A stretch of 47,398 nt of DNA from Candidatus Nanopelagicales bacterium (GCA_018402365.1 JAGYJD010000011.1:1-47398); one strand, 5' to 3'; positions 17,313 to 28,664 are shown, counted from the first letter of the stretch. A program made the numbers and translations. The notes: a model not told the origin generated them from the sequence alone.

Positions 17313-18100
17313 TTATCGTCCTCGGTCTCTGAGTCAGAAACTATTCCTAGACCTTCTGAAAGAATTTGAATTTCTGCCATGTCGTCATAATCAACTGATC
17401 TAACATCTCCGCGAGCAACAATCGCATCGGGCAAAGAGCTTTTGGCGATTGATCCATCTGGTAACAGAGCGGGTGTGTCAACCGCGTTATGTCTAGCAAA
17501 AACTCCTGGGGGTGGCAGTGGACCCCGATAGTCACCTTTAGCAAATAACTCTTTTGCCATATCGCCTTGCGATTTTTTCGGAGTTAAGCGTTCACGATGC
17601 GTCAAGATCATGGCACCTAGTACTGCAGTTATTAATAAAGCAGCTGTGGCTTCAAAAATAAGAACGTACTTTCCAAACATTAAAGCTGCTAAACCTTGTA
17701 TGTTTCCGCCATAAGTTGCATCAACACTTTCAACTCCGACAAAAGTGCGGTACATGCTGCCGCCCATTAAAAAGATAAAAAATACAATCAGGCCAATCCC
17801 ACCTAAGATTGCTAATACTCTTTGGCCTTTAATTTCTTCAATCAAAGAGTCAGAAGAATCAACCCCAACCATCATTAAAACGAATAAAAACAGCATCATC
17901 ACTGCGCCGGTATAAACCACCACTTGGGCCACCGCCAAAAATGGTGCTGATTGCACTGCATAAAGTACCGCCAAGTTCAACATAGTGAATGCTAAAAACA
18001 AGGCACTATGCACAGCTTTTTTGCTGATTACCATTCCTAAAGCTCCGATCACCGCAAAGGTGCCAGAGATCCAAAACATTACTGGTTCAAAGTCCATCAA
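17309..18100 (-). CDS. nuoJ: NADH-quinone oxidoreductase subunit J
   Basis: The 263 residues comprise five N-terminal membrane helices ('[19 protein letters not shown]' is the conserved region). A hydrophilic C-terminal tail of about 90 residues is rich in Pro and acidic residues. The tail is typical of actinobacterial NuoJ and absent in E. coli. NuoJ helps link the quinone site to the proton channels of complex I. It overlaps its neighbours nuoI and nuoK by 4 bases each. Confidence 0.95.
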   Translation of the reverse strand: MMDFEPVMFWISGTFAVIGALGMVISKKAVHSALFLAFTMLNLAVLYAVQSAPFLAVAQVVVYTGAVMMLFLFVLMMVGVDSSDSLIEEIKGQRVLAILGGIGLIVFFIFLMGGSMYRTFVGVESVDATYGGNIQGLAALMFGKYVLIFEATAALLITAVLGAMILTHRERLTPKKSQGDMAKELFAKGDYRGPLPPPGVFARHNAVDTPALLPDGSIAKSSLPDAIVARGDVRSVDYDDMAEIQILSEGLGIVSDSETEDDK

Positions 18101-18654
18101 ACCCCAGCCTGTCGTTGCTCTTCTGCTTCTTCAAATTGTTCTGGGGTGGCTTTAGTTACTTTTCCTTGGTAGTAATCGGTGTCGGTAGTTCCTTCTACCA
18201 TCGAATGGGGTGGTGCCACCATTCCAGTCAAAAGAGGTCCTAAAAGATCTTGCTTTTCATAAATTAATTTGCCGCGGTCGTCATCTGCTAATTCATACTC
18301 ATTTGTCATAGTTAAAGCCCGAGTAGGACAAGCTTCGATACAAAGACCGCAACCAATGCAGCGTAAATAATTAATTTGATAAACCTGACCGTATCTTTCA
18401 CCAGGTGAAAATCTTTCTTCTTCAGTATTTTCAGCACCTTCAACCAAAATGGCATCCGCTGGGCAGGCCCAAGCGCACAATTCGCAACCAATACATTTTT
18501 CAAGACCATCTGGGTATCTATTTAATTGATGACGTCCATGAAATCTTGGTTGGGTTGGTACTTTTTCTTCTGGATATTGCTCAGTTGTAACTTTGCGAAA
18601 CATTGACTTAAAAGTCGTCGCAAAACCACTTAAAGCTGGGGGTAACTCAGCCAC
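18097..18654 (-). CDS. nuoI: NADH-quinone oxidoreductase subunit I (two 4Fe-4S clusters)
   Basis: The 185 residues carry two ferredoxin-type CxxCxxCxxxCP motifs at Cys54/57/60/64 ('[12 protein letters not shown]') and Cys99/102/105/109 ('[12 protein letters not shown]'). These ligate clusters N6a and N6b, which pass electrons towards NuoB. The C-terminal tail after about residue 130 is acidic and variable. It overlaps nuoH by 8 bases and nuoJ by 4 bases. Confidence 0.97.
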   Translation of the reverse strand: MAELPPALSGFATTFKSMFRKVTTEQYPEEKVPTQPRFHGRHQLNRYPDGLEKCIGCELCAWACPADAILVEGAENTEEERFSPGERYGQVYQINYLRCIGCGLCIEACPTRALTMTNEYELADDDRGKLIYEKQDLLGPLLTGMVAPPHSMVEGTTDTDYYQGKVTKATPEQFEEAEEQRQAGV

Positions 18655-19930
18655 CTTGCACCTCCATATTTTTACGGTTTGGTTCTTTCAAGACTTGCCC
18701 TGGAAGCGGTGGTACCGGATAACCACCAGCAAAAGGATCGATTTCAGTAATTTCTTCTATTGGTTCACTGGCCGCTTGCTCCTCTTTCACTGCTTTACGC
18801 CAATCCCAAATAAAGACCGCCATCGCAACCAGCACTAAAGGTAGCCCTAGTACTGCGATTGCTCCAGCCGCCGAAAGTTCATAAGAGTTTCTCAAACCGC
18901 GGGCGATTGCCACAATTGCAATCCATATTAAAGAAAGTGGAATCAAAATCTTCCAGCCTAAATTCATAAATTGGTCATAACGGAATCTAGGCAAAGTTCC
19001 ACGGAGCCAAATAAAGATGAATAATAACAATCCAACTTTTAATAAGAACCACAAAAGCCCCCACCAGCCTTCATTCAACCCCTCGATTGCAGAAAGGGGC
19101 CAAGGTGCGCGCCAACCACCCAAGAACAAAGTAGTTGCTAATGCAGAAACAGTGATCATGTTTATGTATTCAGCCAAAAAGAAAAGTGCGAACTTTAATG
19201 AGGAATACTCAGTATGAAATCCACCGACCAATTCACCTTCAGCTTCAGGTAAGTCAAAAGGTGCGCGGTTCACCTCACCCACCATTGAAACTAGATAAAT
19301 TAAAAATGATGGTAATAAAATTACGCCAAACCAAATACGCTCTTGCGATGAAACAATTTCAGAAGTTGACATCGAACCGGCATAAAGAAATACTGCAACA
19401 AAAGATAAGCCCATCGCAATTTCATAAGAGACCATTTGCGCTGAAGAGCGCAATCCACCCAATAAGGAATAAGGCGAACCTGAAGCCCAACCTGCTAGTA
19501 CGATTCCATAAATTCCAATAGAGGCAATTGCCACTACAAATAAAACGCTCACCGAAAAATCAGTTATTTGCAGTGGAGTCTGCACGCCAAACATTGAAAC
19601 CATCGGACCCAAGGGGATTACGGAAAAAGTTAAAAAAGCCGTAGAAACACTGATTACTGGTGCCAGAATAAAAATAAATCGATCTACCCCTTTGGGGATC
19701 AAGTCCTCTTTAAGGGCAAGTTTTATGCCATCCATTAAGCCTTGCAAAATCCCAAAAGGACCAACTCGATTAGGGCCAATTCGCATTTGCATTCTGGCAA
19801 CTATCCGACGTTCACCCCAAATTGCTAAAAGTGTCATTACAACTAACAAGGCAAAAATTGCCACTACTTTAATAAGAACGATCCACCAAGGATCCACTCC
19901 AAAATCAGTTAATTCCACAGCTCTGATCAT
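18647..19930 (-). CDS. nuoH: NADH-quinone oxidoreductase subunit H
   Basis: This 427-residue membrane protein has the quinone-site signature '[19 protein letters not shown]' and the acidic loop '[20 protein letters not shown]', diagnostic of NuoH. It also has '[18 protein letters not shown]' near the C-terminus, and a hydrophilic tail after about residue 385. NuoH docks the peripheral arm and forms the entrance for menaquinone. The start ATG overlaps the nuoG stop by 4 bases. Confidence 0.97.
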   Translation of the reverse strand: MIRAVELTDFGVDPWWIVLIKVVAIFALLVVMTLLAIWGERRIVARMQMRIGPNRVGPFGILQGLMDGIKLALKEDLIPKGVDRFIFILAPVISVSTAFLTFSVIPLGPMVSMFGVQTPLQITDFSVSVLFVVAIASIGIYGIVLAGWASGSPYSLLGGLRSSAQMVSYEIAMGLSFVAVFLYAGSMSTSEIVSSQERIWFGVILLPSFLIYLVSMVGEVNRAPFDLPEAEGELVGGFHTEYSSLKFALFFLAEYINMITVSALATTLFLGGWRAPWPLSAIEGLNEGWWGLLWFLLKVGLLLFIFIWLRGTLPRFRYDQFMNLGWKILIPLSLIWIAIVAIARGLRNSYELSAAGAIAVLGLPLVLVAMAVFIWDWRKAVKEEQAASEPIEEITEIDPFAGGYPVPPLPGQVLKEPNRKNMEVQGG

Positions 19931-22350
19931 GCGTTTAATCCTTTAGAAACCATAACGACTGAGCCATCGTGGGCGTTAAGTATTTGTCTAACCGAACTTG
20001 GCGCTGAATTTGTTGGTAGCCAGATGACCGAGTCAGCTACTTGGCAAATCTCGACCGGCAAAGTTATTGAGCCGGTTGAAGTGGTTACCGTAAGTGTTTC
20101 ACCATTTTTGATTTGCAGTTTTTCAGCAGCGGCCGCGTTTATTTTTGCCACTGTTTCGCGTCTAGTCCCCGCTAAATGTGGTTCGCCCGCTTGCAGGGCA
20201 CCATCATCGATTAGTTGATTAAAGGTACTTAACAGCATTTGATTATCGCCCAAACTTGGAATCAAACCAGCTTGATACTTAGGGGCCTTACCTTGATTTC
20301 GAGCTGTCACACCTAAAGCTGACAAATCTTGTCTAATATCTGAAGTAGTTAATGGACCAAAATCATGACCCATCGCATCTGCCAACATCGAAATAATTCT
20401 TGAATCACTCAAGGATTTATTTTGCGTCATAGCTTTACCAAAAGGACGCGGCCTACCCTCCCAGTTAACAAAGGTGCCCGCTTTCTCAGTTACTGCGGCT
20501 ACTGGTAAAACTACGTCCGCTTTTTGAGTCAAATCACTTTCGTTAATACTTAGCGAAAGAATAAATTCAACTTTTTCTAAAGCAGCCAGTAATTTAGCTG
20601 GTTGTGGATAATCCTTAATTTCCAATCCAGCCAGAACCAAAGCCTTTATCTCACCCGAAATTGCTGCATCAATAATCTCTTCAGCGCACAAGCCTCGGGT
20701 ATGGGGAAGATCTTTCACGTCGACACCCCAGATAGCTGCTATTTCTGCCACTGACTCTTCATCGGTAGTAACTCTGCCACCTGGCAAAAGATTTGGTAAT
20801 AACCCAACCTCAACTGCACCCCGCTCACCAGCGCGACGAGGGATCCAAGAAAGTTTTGCACCCGTAGCAGTAGAAAGTTCAACTAAGGCACTCAGTAGCC
20901 CTGGGATTACTGCCGCTCTTTCGCCTACAAAAATAATTGATCCTGGTTTTGAAATTTGACTATGTAGTTTTTCAATTAAGTTGTTGGTGTTATTTGACCA
21001 CTGTGCCAGGGCATCTCGAACTAATTTAGTTTCATCCCCAGGTCTTACCAAGATGTTTTTTGAGCCTAACTTGGTTAGCCCTTTTGTCTCTAAGTGAGTA
21101 ATTGCAAAAACTTTAGTTTTTTTATTAGCAACAGCTTTACGTAAGCGTAAAAAGACGATTGGTGATTCTTCTTCCGGCTCAAAATTAACTAAAAGCACAC
21201 TGGGTGCACTTTCTATTTCTTTATAGGTTGCAGTGATGATTCCACCGGCCACGGAATGAGCTAAAAATTCTGCTTCTTCTTGACTATGGGGACGGTTTCT
21301 AAAGTCAACGTTATTAGTTTTTAAAGCAACGCGAGTAAATTTAGAGTAACTCCAGGCATCTTCTAAAGTTAGCCGACCTCCAGTCAAAACACCAACTTTG
21401 CCTTTGTGCTTAGTCAACTCTTGCGCGGCATACTCAACGGCATCTGGCAAAAGTGCTGCTTGACCCATTACCCGAGCGCGAGTAACGCGCTTATCTTTTA
21501 AGTAAGCAAAGGCAAATCTACCTTTGTCGCAATTCCAGTCTTCATTAACATTTTTGTCTTCCCAAGCCAAGCGACGCATTACGGTTTCGCGGCGATAATC
21601 GGTACGAAGGTTGCAGCCTGCAGCGCAATGTTCACAAGTTGTTTGAGCTGAAACTAAATCAAAAGGACGTGATCTAAAGCGATAGGCCGAGCTAGTTAAA
21701 GCGCCGACTGGGCAAATCTGAACTGTGTTACCAGAAAAGTAAGAATTGAAAGGCTCGTCTTCTGCAATACCAATTTGTTGTTTAGTGCCCCGCTCAAGAA
21801 ATTCAATAAATTTATCGCCTGCGATTTCTTCACTAAAGCGAGTGCAACGAGCACATTCCACACAGCGTTCGCGGTCCAACAAGATCTCAGTTGAAAGCTC
21901 AACTGGCTTATCAAAAGTTCTTTTTTCTATTTCAAAGCGCGAATCAGGTCGACCATCGCTCATTGCTTGATTTTGCAGCGGGCACTCCCCACCTTTATCG
22001 CAAACTGGGCAATCTAAGGGGTGGTTAATTAGCAGAAACTCCATTACCCCTTCTTGGGCACCTTTAGCAATTTCACTGGTTAATTGAGTTCTAACTTTCA
22101 TGCCCTCGCTTAATGTCACAGCACACGAAGGTTGTGGTTTTGGCATTCCTTCAATTTCAACCAAACACATGCGACATGCTGCTACCGGTGCCAAGGCCGG
22201 GTGATCACAAAATCTTGGAATATACGTTCCGAGTTTTTCGGCGGCTCTAATAATTAAAGTGTCTTTAGGCACTTGAATTTCAATGTCATCAATCGTGCAA
22301 GTAATTAAATCTTGCGCAGCAGTTTCTTTATTTTCAACTACTTGGGTCAT
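19927..22350 (-). CDS. nuoG: NADH-quinone oxidoreductase subunit G
   Basis: The 807 residues begin with a 2Fe-2S ferredoxin domain (Cys48, 59, 62, 76). Next is the His/Cys cluster segment ('[17 protein letters not shown]'), 4Fe-4S ligands in '[11 protein letters not shown]', and a further Cys set in '[11 protein letters not shown]' where a molybdopterin-oxidoreductase-like domain begins. That domain shows no molybdenum ligand, as in other NuoG proteins. NuoG carries electrons from NuoF to NuoI. The C-terminal domain resembles the dimethyl-sulfoxide-reductase cap. It overlaps nuoF and nuoH by 4 bases each. Confidence 0.97.
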   Translation of the reverse strand: MTQVVENKETAAQDLITCTIDDIEIQVPKDTLIIRAAEKLGTYIPRFCDHPALAPVAACRMCLVEIEGMPKPQPSCAVTLSEGMKVRTQLTSEIAKGAQEGVMEFLLINHPLDCPVCDKGGECPLQNQAMSDGRPDSRFEIEKRTFDKPVELSTEILLDRERCVECARCTRFSEEIAGDKFIEFLERGTKQQIGIAEDEPFNSYFSGNTVQICPVGALTSSAYRFRSRPFDLVSAQTTCEHCAAGCNLRTDYRRETVMRRLAWEDKNVNEDWNCDKGRFAFAYLKDKRVTRARVMGQAALLPDAVEYAAQELTKHKGKVGVLTGGRLTLEDAWSYSKFTRVALKTNNVDFRNRPHSQEEAEFLAHSVAGGIITATYKEIESAPSVLLVNFEPEEESPIVFLRLRKAVANKKTKVFAITHLETKGLTKLGSKNILVRPGDETKLVRDALAQWSNNTNNLIEKLHSQISKPGSIIFVGERAAVIPGLLSALVELSTATGAKLSWIPRRAGERGAVEVGLLPNLLPGGRVTTDEESVAEIAAIWGVDVKDLPHTRGLCAEEIIDAAISGEIKALVLAGLEIKDYPQPAKLLAALEKVEFILSLSINESDLTQKADVVLPVAAVTEKAGTFVNWEGRPRPFGKAMTQNKSLSDSRIISMLADAMGHDFGPLTTSDIRQDLSALGVTARNQGKAPKYQAGLIPSLGDNQMLLSTFNQLIDDGALQAGEPHLAGTRRETVAKINAAAAEKLQIKNGETLTVTTSTGSITLPVEICQVADSVIWLPTNSAPSSVRQILNAHDGSVVMVSKGLNA

Positions 22351-23651
22351 GACACACTCGCTGTTTCAAATTTATGGCTTTTCTCAAATGGAAATACTGT
22401 GTGCGGTGCAATGGTTTCTGCTTGTTCAAATTCATCTTTGAAATATTTCATTGCGGCTGGAAACGGAGTCGCTGCTGCATCACCTAAGGCACAGAAAGAT
22501 CTACCCGCTATTTGCGCAGATATATCGTGCAATAAATCTAGATCTGCATGCTTACCTTCACCGTGTTCAAACTTTTCTAACAAACCAACCATCCAGCCGG
22601 TACCTTCTCTACAAGGAGTGCACTTGCCGCAAGATTCATGTTTGTAAAACTCAATCCAGCGAGAAACCGCTCGCACTACGCTTACCGTTTCGTCAAAAAT
22701 CATCGGGGTTCCCGTGCCAAGCATGGTGCCAGCTGCTTGCAAATCTTCATAAGTCATCGGAATATCAACGTGCTCTGGGGTGAGCATTGGTACCGAAGAT
22801 CCGCCCGGAATCCAAAACTTAAGTTTGTGTCCCTTTCTAACTCCGCCCGCATATTCCAATAATTCACTAAATGGCGTTCCTAGTGCGGCTTCATAAATTC
22901 CAGGACGTTCCACGTGTCCAGAAAGAGCAAATAATTTAAATCCTGGGGATTTTTCTGTGCCCATAGATTTGTGCCAATCCGCACCGTTTAAAACAATTAC
23001 TGGCACCGCAGCGATAGTTTCTGCATTATTAATAACAGTTGGCGAAGCATACAAACCAGCCACTGCTGGAAACGGCGGTTTTAATCTGGGTTGTCCCCGG
23101 CGACCTTCTAGTGAATCGAGTAAAGCGGTTTCTTCACCACAAATATAAGCACCCGCACCTGCATGCACCACTATATTTATTGAAAAATCGGTTCCTAAAA
23201 TATTTTTTCCGATTAGGCCATTTGCTTTTGCTTGTTCCACCGCATCGCTAACTCTTCTAATGACGTGCGGTACCTCTCCGCGAATATAAATAAATGCTTC
23301 TTTAGCTCTGATTGCATAAGAAGCAATAATTACGCCCTCCACTAAAGCGTGGGGATTTGCCAGCATTAAAGGAATGTCTTTACAAGCGCCTGGTTCAGAT
23401 TCATCTGCATTAACTACTAAATAGTGTGGCTTTCCATCATTTTGCGGTACGAACGACCATTTCAAACCGGTAGGAAACCCAGCGCCGCCGCGACCGCGTA
23501 AGCCAGAATCTTTCACAATATTTATAACTTCATCCGGTGCCATTTTTAGAGCTTTTTTTAAACCTTGATACCCACCCGTAGCGGTGTAGGTGTCAAAGGT
23601 CCAACTCTTGGGTTTATCCCAGTTTGCGGTCAAAATCGGAGTTAGTGCCAT
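22347..23651 (-). CDS. nuoF: NADH-quinone oxidoreductase subunit F (NADH/FMN binding)
   Basis: The 434 residues include the NADH/FMN motif 'GLRGRGGAGFPTGLKW' (about 50-65), 'NADESEPGACKD' for FMN, and the N3 cluster motif 'SCGKCTPCREG' followed by 'FCALGDAAA'. This is the NADH-oxidising subunit that passes electrons from FMN to the cluster chain. It starts two bases after the nuoE stop and its end overlaps nuoG. All ligands are present. Confidence 0.97.
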   Translation of the reverse strand: MALTPILTANWDKPKSWTFDTYTATGGYQGLKKALKMAPDEVINIVKDSGLRGRGGAGFPTGLKWSFVPQNDGKPHYLVVNADESEPGACKDIPLMLANPHALVEGVIIASYAIRAKEAFIYIRGEVPHVIRRVSDAVEQAKANGLIGKNILGTDFSINIVVHAGAGAYICGEETALLDSLEGRRGQPRLKPPFPAVAGLYASPTVINNAETIAAVPVIVLNGADWHKSMGTEKSPGFKLFALSGHVERPGIYEAALGTPFSELLEYAGGVRKGHKLKFWIPGGSSVPMLTPEHVDIPMTYEDLQAAGTMLGTGTPMIFDETVSVVRAVSRWIEFYKHESCGKCTPCREGTGWMVGLLEKFEHGEGKHADLDLLHDISAQIAGRSFCALGDAAATPFPAAMKYFKDEFEQAETIAPHTVFPFEKSHKFETASVS

Positions 23652-23653
23652 TT

Positions 23654-24310
23654 TTAAAAACCCTCACCTCTCGGCGCTCTCATGCCTCTCGCTTTAGCAA
23701 CTTGCAATCCTGCCAGCATTGCGTCATCGATTGCTTCGCCCTCTTCTGACTTTCCATCATTAAACCCAGCTAAAACTCTTTCGGTGTCAGCGATTGAAGT
23801 AATCACAGCACCTCGGGTTGACTGCACTGGTGCTCCACTCTTTAGTTTCTCAATCAATTCGCGAACTTTGTTTGGTGTCATGTTGTCAAAAAATTCCCAA
23901 TTCACTGTTAATACTGGCGCCATAGTGCAAGCAGCTTGACATTCGATTCTTTCTAAAGTGAACATTCTGTCTTCAGTAGTTTCGTCATGTCCTACCCCTA
24001 AAGTTTCAGATAGTTCTCTCCATAATTCATCTCCACCTAAAATTGCGCAGAGCGAATTAGTGCAAACACCTATGTGATGTTTACCCAGCGGAAACCGCTT
24101 GAACATTGTGTAAAAAGTTGCAACCGCCGCTACTTCTGCCGGGGTTAAATCTAAAACATTTGCGCAAGCTGAGATCCCCGCTGGGGATATTTGGCCTTGC
24201 ACTGATTGCACGTAGTGCAACATTGGCAATAGCGCACTTCTACGTTCAGGGTATTTTTTAGCGAGTTGATCTAGTTGTTTAAAATCTGTCTCAGTAATTG
24301 GAGCAATCAT
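23654..24310 (-). CDS. nuoE: NADH-quinone oxidoreductase subunit E
   Basis: This 218-residue protein has a thioredoxin-like 2Fe-2S domain with ligands Cys83, Cys88, Cys124 and Cys128 ('CTNSLC' and 'ECQAAC'). It partners NuoF in the NADH dehydrogenase module. The C-terminal extension after about residue 165 is actinobacterial in style. It is translationally coupled to nuoD by a 4-base overlap. Confidence 0.96.
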   Translation of the reverse strand: MIAPITETDFKQLDQLAKKYPERRSALLPMLHYVQSVQGQISPAGISACANVLDLTPAEVAAVATFYTMFKRFPLGKHHIGVCTNSLCAILGGDELWRELSETLGVGHDETTEDRMFTLERIECQAACTMAPVLTVNWEFFDNMTPNKVRELIEKLKSGAPVQSTRGAVITSIADTERVLAGFNDGKSEEGEAIDDAMLAGLQVAKARGMRAPRGEGF

Positions 24311-25629
24311 CTGTCGACTCCACCCATCACTGGATCCAAACTTGCGACCGCCGCTACTAAATCTGCAATTTGTCCACCCTCGCCCATTGCAGAAACAGCT
24401 TGCAAATTATTAAATGAAGGATCGCGAAAATGAACTCGATAGGGTTTGGTGCCGCCATCGCTAATTACAAAAGCACCGAGCTCACCGCGCGGTGATTCAA
24501 CTGCAGCGTAGGCCTGACCGGCTGGGACTTGAAAACCTTCGGTAACTAATTTGAAGTGATGGATCAAAGCTTCCATGCTGGTGCCCATAATTTTTCTAAT
24601 GTGATCGAGTGAGTTACCCAAACCGTCGCTTCCTAAAGAAAGCTGGCTGGGCCAAGCGATTTTTTTATCTTCGACCATTACTGGGCCTGGCTTTAGCCGA
24701 TCTAATGCTTGCTCAACAATATTTAGTGATTGATTCATTTCTTCAACGCGTATTAAAAATCTGCCATAAGTATCAGCCGAAGTTTCAGTTACCACATCAA
24801 ATTCATAATTTTCATATCCGCAGTAAGGCTGAGTTTTACGCAAGTCCCACGGTAATCCGGTAGAGCGCAAAACGGGGCCGGTGATACCCAAAGCGGTGCA
24901 ACCGGTTAAATCTAATTTGCCAATTCCTTTTGTGCGCAACATCCAAATTGGGTTATCTACCAAAATACTTTTATTATCTTTGAGTCGCTTGCGTAAAAGT
25001 TTTACGGTATCGCGAATTTTTTGCTCTGCACCCTCAGGTAAATCTTGCGCGACACCGCCTGGGCGTATGTACGCCATGTTCATTCTTAAGCCAGTCACCA
25101 TTTCGAAAAGATCTAAAATTAATTCGCGGTCTCTAAAACCATTTGTCATGGCAGTTAGGGCACCGAGCTCCATTCCACCTGTTGCCAATGCCACCAAATG
25201 AGACGAAACACGGTTTAACTCCATCATCAAAACTCGGATCGTTGTGGCACGCTCTGGAATTTGATCAGTGATACCAAGTAATTTTTCTACCGCTAAGCAG
25301 TATGCAGTTTCGTTAAAAATTGGACTTAAGTAATCCATCCGAGTTACATAAGTGGTTCCTTGTACCCAATTTCTAAATTCCATGTTTTTTTCAATGCCGG
25401 TGTGCAAGTAACCAATGCCGCATCTTGCTTGCACCACGGTTTCACCCTCAACTTCTAAAATTAAACGCAAGACCCCATGGGTGGATGGGTGCTGCGGACC
25501 CATGTTGATGACCATGCGAGATTTTTCACCAGGAGTTCCGCCTTGAATTGTTTCCCAGTCACCACCAGAAACGTTATAAACTTTTCCTTCGGTGGTATCA
25601 AATGAAGTTGAGAACATGTCGGTACTCAT
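24307..25629 (-). CDS. nuoD: NADH-quinone oxidoreductase subunit D (quinone site)
   Basis: The 440 residues belong to the 49-kDa family, related to the hydrogenase large subunit. '[17 protein letters not shown]' carries the His that contacts the quinone headgroup, and '[14 protein letters not shown]' and 'DPVMGGVDR' at the C-terminus are family hallmarks. It forms the menaquinone pocket together with NuoB. Overlaps of 4 bases join it to nuoC and nuoE. Confidence 0.97.
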   Translation of the reverse strand: MSTDMFSTSFDTTEGKVYNVSGGDWETIQGGTPGEKSRMVINMGPQHPSTHGVLRLILEVEGETVVQARCGIGYLHTGIEKNMEFRNWVQGTTYVTRMDYLSPIFNETAYCLAVEKLLGITDQIPERATTIRVLMMELNRVSSHLVALATGGMELGALTAMTNGFRDRELILDLFEMVTGLRMNMAYIRPGGVAQDLPEGAEQKIRDTVKLLRKRLKDNKSILVDNPIWMLRTKGIGKLDLTGCTALGITGPVLRSTGLPWDLRKTQPYCGYENYEFDVVTETSADTYGRFLIRVEEMNQSLNIVEQALDRLKPGPVMVEDKKIAWPSQLSLGSDGLGNSLDHIRKIMGTSMEALIHHFKLVTEGFQVPAGQAYAAVESPRGELGAFVISDGGTKPYRVHFRDPSFNNLQAVSAMGEGGQIADLVAAVASLDPVMGGVDR

Positions 25630-26327
25630 CCGTGATAACTCCGTCTTTCATCTGCCGGTGCAATAGTCGCACCTTTGTATTCGACTGGAATTCCACCTAA
25701 TGGGTAATCTTTTCTTTGCGGATGACCCGGCCAATCATCTGGCATTTCAATTCGAGTTAAGGCTGGGTGCTCATCAAAAATAATTCCAAAAAAGTCATAA
25801 ACTTCGCGCTCGTGCCAATTATTTGACGGATAAATCCCAGTCAAAGAGGGTATGTGTGGATCAGCTTCTGGGGCCGTGACTTCTGCAAAAACTCGCTTGT
25901 TGTGAGTCATCGACAAAAAAGGATAAATTGCATGGAGTTCTTGATTATTTTCATTTGGCCAATGCGCACCCATCACACCTAGACACATTTCAAAACGTAG
26001 TGCGGGGTCATCTCGCAAACTTTGGGCAAACGCTAAAAGATGTTCTCGCTTTACGACAAAGGTTAAATCTGACTGCGCAATCACAACTTTTGAAATAACT
26101 TGCTCAAAACTCAAACCTTTTTCACTTAGCGCTAAAGCCATCGCATCTGCCACTTGGTCAAACCATCCACCAAAAGGGCGGGCTGCTGCTGGTCGCGAAG
26201 TAACAACAGTTACCAAACCACCAAAGCCTGAAGTGTCAGCGCCTTCGCTGGGGCCAAATGCACCTTTGCGTACATCTTTAATAGAAATATTTTGATTAGG
26301 ATCTACTAAATTCTTTTCTTCACTCAT
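25626..26327 (-). CDS. nuoC: NADH-quinone oxidoreductase subunit C
   Basis: The 233 residues show the 30-kDa subunit signature '[18 protein letters not shown]', then '[20 protein letters not shown]'. It is a separate gene rather than fused to nuoD as in E. coli. The first 45 residues are a low-complexity extension. It is coupled to nuoB and nuoD by 4-base overlaps. Confidence 0.96.
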   Translation of the reverse strand: MSEEKNLVDPNQNISIKDVRKGAFGPSEGADTSGFGGLVTVVTSRPAAARPFGGWFDQVADAMALALSEKGLSFEQVISKVVIAQSDLTFVVKREHLLAFAQSLRDDPALRFEMCLGVMGAHWPNENNQELHAIYPFLSMTHNKRVFAEVTAPEADPHIPSLTGIYPSNNWHEREVYDFFGIIFDEHPALTRIEMPDDWPGHPQRKDYPLGGIPVEYKGATIAPADERRSYHG

Positions 26328-26878
26328 CGCAAAAGTCCTGTAGCTTCAATCAGCGGAATAGTTTTTAGTGCTACTTGCTCATTTTCAAGAATTTCTTTTT
26401 TAGCATGGGCACCTAGCTTTTTATTACTTATCTGATCGTGAATCTTTAAAATTGCATCAATTAACATTTCAGGTCTCGGTGGACAACCTGGTAAGTACAT
26501 ATCAACCGGAACCACATGGTCGACTCCTTGCACGATGGCGTAGTTATTAAACATTCCACCGCTTGACGCGCAAACTCCCATAGCTAAAACCCACTTTGGC
26601 TCTGCCATTTGATCATAAATTTGTCGCAAAACTGGCGCCATCTTCTGGCTGACTCTTCCGGCCACAATCATTAAATCCGCTTGTCGAGGGGAAGCTCTAA
26701 AGACTTCCATGCCAAAACGAGCCAAGTCATAACGTCCGGCGCCTGACGCCATCATTTCAATTGCACAACAAGCTAAACCAAAAGTGGCTGGCCAAAGTGA
26801 AGATTTTCTTGCATAACCAGCTAACTTTTCAACCGAAGTTAAAAGCACTCCACTAGGGAGTTTTTCTTCAATGCCCAT
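26324..26878 (-). CDS. nuoB: NADH-quinone oxidoreductase subunit B (N2 cluster)
   Basis: The 184 residues carry N2-cluster ligands Cys37-Cys38 ('[10 protein letters not shown]'), Cys103 ('GVCASSGG') and Cys132 ('LPGCPPRPE'). N2 is the terminal iron-sulfur cluster that reduces menaquinone. The gene starts 3 bases after nuoA stops. Confidence 0.97.
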   Translation of the reverse strand: MGIEEKLPSGVLLTSVEKLAGYARKSSLWPATFGLACCAIEMMASGAGRYDLARFGMEVFRASPRQADLMIVAGRVSQKMAPVLRQIYDQMAEPKWVLAMGVCASSGGMFNNYAIVQGVDHVVPVDMYLPGCPPRPEMLIDAILKIHDQISNKKLGAHAKKEILENEQVALKTIPLIEATGLLR

Positions 26879-26881
26879 TAT

Positions 26882-27241
26882 TTACTCCCATTCCAATCCG
26901 CCGCGCTTCCATTCGTAAACATAAGCGACCATGATGTTAAACAAAAACAAAAGCATCGCAATCACAGCAAACATGCTTAGTTGATCAAAGGCAACCGCCC
27001 AAGGGTATAAAAAGATTATTTCGATATCAAAAATGATAAACATCATCGCGACCAAGTAGTACTTAATCGGAAACTTTCCGCCACCGGTGGGCTGCGGGGT
27101 GGGTTCGACTCCACATTCATAAGAATCTAGTTTTGCCCGATTATATTTTTTTGGACCAGTCAAAGCGCCTAAAACTATTGAAATAACAGCAAAACCAAGT
27201 GCGATAGCTCCCAGACCAATGATGGGCCAAGCAGCGTTCAA
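26882..27241 (-). CDS. nuoA: NADH-quinone oxidoreductase subunit A (first gene of nuo operon)
   Basis: This 119-residue, three-helix protein has the conserved loop 'YECGVEPTPQP' and 'FIIFDIEIIFLYPWAV'. It opens the 14-gene nuo operon. The start is TTG at 27241, chosen because a strong GAGGAG ribosome site lies 5 bases upstream. A sequence resembling the Rex operator lies 25-42 bases before the start. Confidence 0.96.
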   Translation of the reverse strand: MNAAWPIIGLGAIALGFAVISIVLGALTGPKKYNRAKLDSYECGVEPTPQPTGGGKFPIKYYLVAMMFIIFDIEIIFLYPWAVAFDQLSMFAVIAMLLFLFNIMVAYVYEWKRGGLEWE

Positions 27242-27265
27242 GAGAACTCCTCAGTAGCTAATCGC

Positions 27266-27283
27266 TTGTGAAACTCTGTACAA
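27266..27283. promoter_or_regulatory. Candidate Rex operator before nuoA
   Basis: TTGTGAAACTCTGTACAA matches the published actinobacterial Rex site TTGTGAA-N4-TTCACAA at 12 of 14 fixed positions, with the first half-site perfect. It lies 25 bases before the nuoA start, and rex itself is in this window. In Streptomyces the nuo operon is a known Rex target. No -10/-35 pair could be assigned confidently around it. Confidence 0.7.
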
Positions 27284-27349
27284 AGTCAGTCTAGTTAGCG
27301 GGGTCGAAAAAAGAAAACCCACCTAGTGCCAACTTTGTGCATTTGTGAC

Positions 27350-28597
27350 CTAAGCGGCCGGGGCAATCTTGCTCAGTGCATTAATAATGCGATCTGAAGT
27401 CTCTTTGGAATTTGGATCAGTGAGATTCGCCAATAACTTCAGGGTAAATTTCATCAACCGGTCGTATCCCAATCCGTACTTGGTGGCAATCTTCATCACT
27501 TCTGGATTACCAATAAGTTTTACAAAAACTCGCCCTAACGTGTAGTAGCCGCCCAATCGTTCTTTCATTAATGCTGGGTACTGATGAAGCATTTTTTCTC
27601 GGGCGAATTCATTTTGAGCCTTAGCCGCTTCTGCAATTACTTCTGCTGCTACTCTTCCTGATTCCATCGCGTAAGCGATACCTTCGCCATTAAATGGATT
27701 TACCATTCCACCTGAGTCGCCTACTAAAATTAACCCTTGGGTGTAAAAAGGTTGACGATTAAATCCCATTGGTAAAGCCGCACCGCGAATTTCACCAACC
27801 ATATTTTCGTCTCTATAACCCCATTCGTGGGGAGTTTGTTCTAACCATTTTTTAAGTAAATCTTTGTAATCAATACTTTGAAATGCGGGTGAAGAATCTA
27901 GTATTCCTAAACCAACATTGCTTGTTCCATCCCCGACACCAAAAATCCAGCCGTAACCTGGCAGTAATTTGTCTTCGTCCCAAAGTTCTAACCAAGATTC
28001 CATAAAGTCGTCATTTGTTCTTGGGGATTTGTAATACGTTCTAACTGCTACTCCCATCGGGCGGTTTTCTTGTCGTTGCACACCTATTGCTAATGCCATT
28101 CGCGCAGAAACTCCATCAGCTGCCACAACAAAAGGTGCTCGATAAGAAACGTTTCCCGCTGTAGTTTTTGCATTTACTCCAACTATGCGACCCGTTTTAT
28201 CGTCTCGAATGGGGCCCAGCACCCGAGTATTTTGTCTTAAGTCAACGCCAACTTGTTCGGCTCGCTTAGCCAAAATTTGATCAAAATCATGACGGGTTCT
28301 AATTAGTCCGTAATTAGGAAAGCTCTCTAACTCAGGCCACTTTAATTCAAGCCGATGTTTTCCGGCAATAATTCTCAAACCTTTATTTTTTATCCAACCA
28401 TTTTCTTCGGTAGGTTCAATTCCCATATCGAGTAACTGCTTAACTGAACGAGGAGTTAAGCCATCTCCACAAACTTTTTCTCGTGGAAACTCGGTTTTTT
28501 CTAGTAATAAAACTTTTAATCCCTGTTGGGCTAAGTAATAACTGGTGGCTGATCCTGAAGGGCCTGCGCCCACCACAATTACGTCTGCGTCGCTCAC
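27350..28597 (-). CDS. menJ: Geranylgeranyl-reductase-family flavoprotein, menaquinone reductase MenJ type
   Basis: The 415 residues start with the FAD-binding 'VVGAGPSGSATSYYLA' and include 'CGDGLTPRSVKQL' and the second FAD block 'LVGDSGGMVNPFNGEGIAYA'. This is the layout of actinobacterial geranylgeranyl reductases such as mycobacterial MenJ, which saturates one isoprene unit of the menaquinone tail. Its place between nuoA and menG supports that role. The start is GTG at 28597, with AGGA 6 bases before it. A near-perfect Rex-type operator lies 22-39 bases upstream. The 67-base gap after menG holds the operator, so menJ may have its own promoter. Confidence 0.87.
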   Translation of the reverse strand: MSDADVIVVGAGPSGSATSYYLAQQGLKVLLLEKTEFPREKVCGDGLTPRSVKQLLDMGIEPTEENGWIKNKGLRIIAGKHRLELKWPELESFPNYGLIRTRHDFDQILAKRAEQVGVDLRQNTRVLGPIRDDKTGRIVGVNAKTTAGNVSYRAPFVVAADGVSARMALAIGVQRQENRPMGVAVRTYYKSPRTNDDFMESWLELWDEDKLLPGYGWIFGVGDGTSNVGLGILDSSPAFQSIDYKDLLKKWLEQTPHEWGYRDENMVGEIRGAALPMGFNRQPFYTQGLILVGDSGGMVNPFNGEGIAYAMESGRVAAEVIAEAAKAQNEFAREKMLHQYPALMKERLGGYYTLGRVFVKLIGNPEVMKIATKYGLGYDRLMKFTLKLLANLTDPNSKETSDRIINALSKIAPAA

Positions 28598-28618
28598 AAA
28601 AATCCTGTCTTTATGCGT

Positions 28619-28636
28619 TTGTGAAAATCTTCACGA
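28619..28636. promoter_or_regulatory. Candidate Rex operator before menJ
   Basis: TTGTGAAAATCTTCACGA agrees with TTGTGAA-N4-TTCACAA at 13 of 14 fixed positions, the best match of the three sites in this window. It lies in the 67-base menG-menJ spacer, immediately before the menJ ribosome site. It suggests that menaquinone tail reduction is set by the NADH/NAD+ ratio. Confidence 0.7.
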
Positions 28637-28664
28637 TTTTGCTCAATTCTAAGACTATTTCGCT

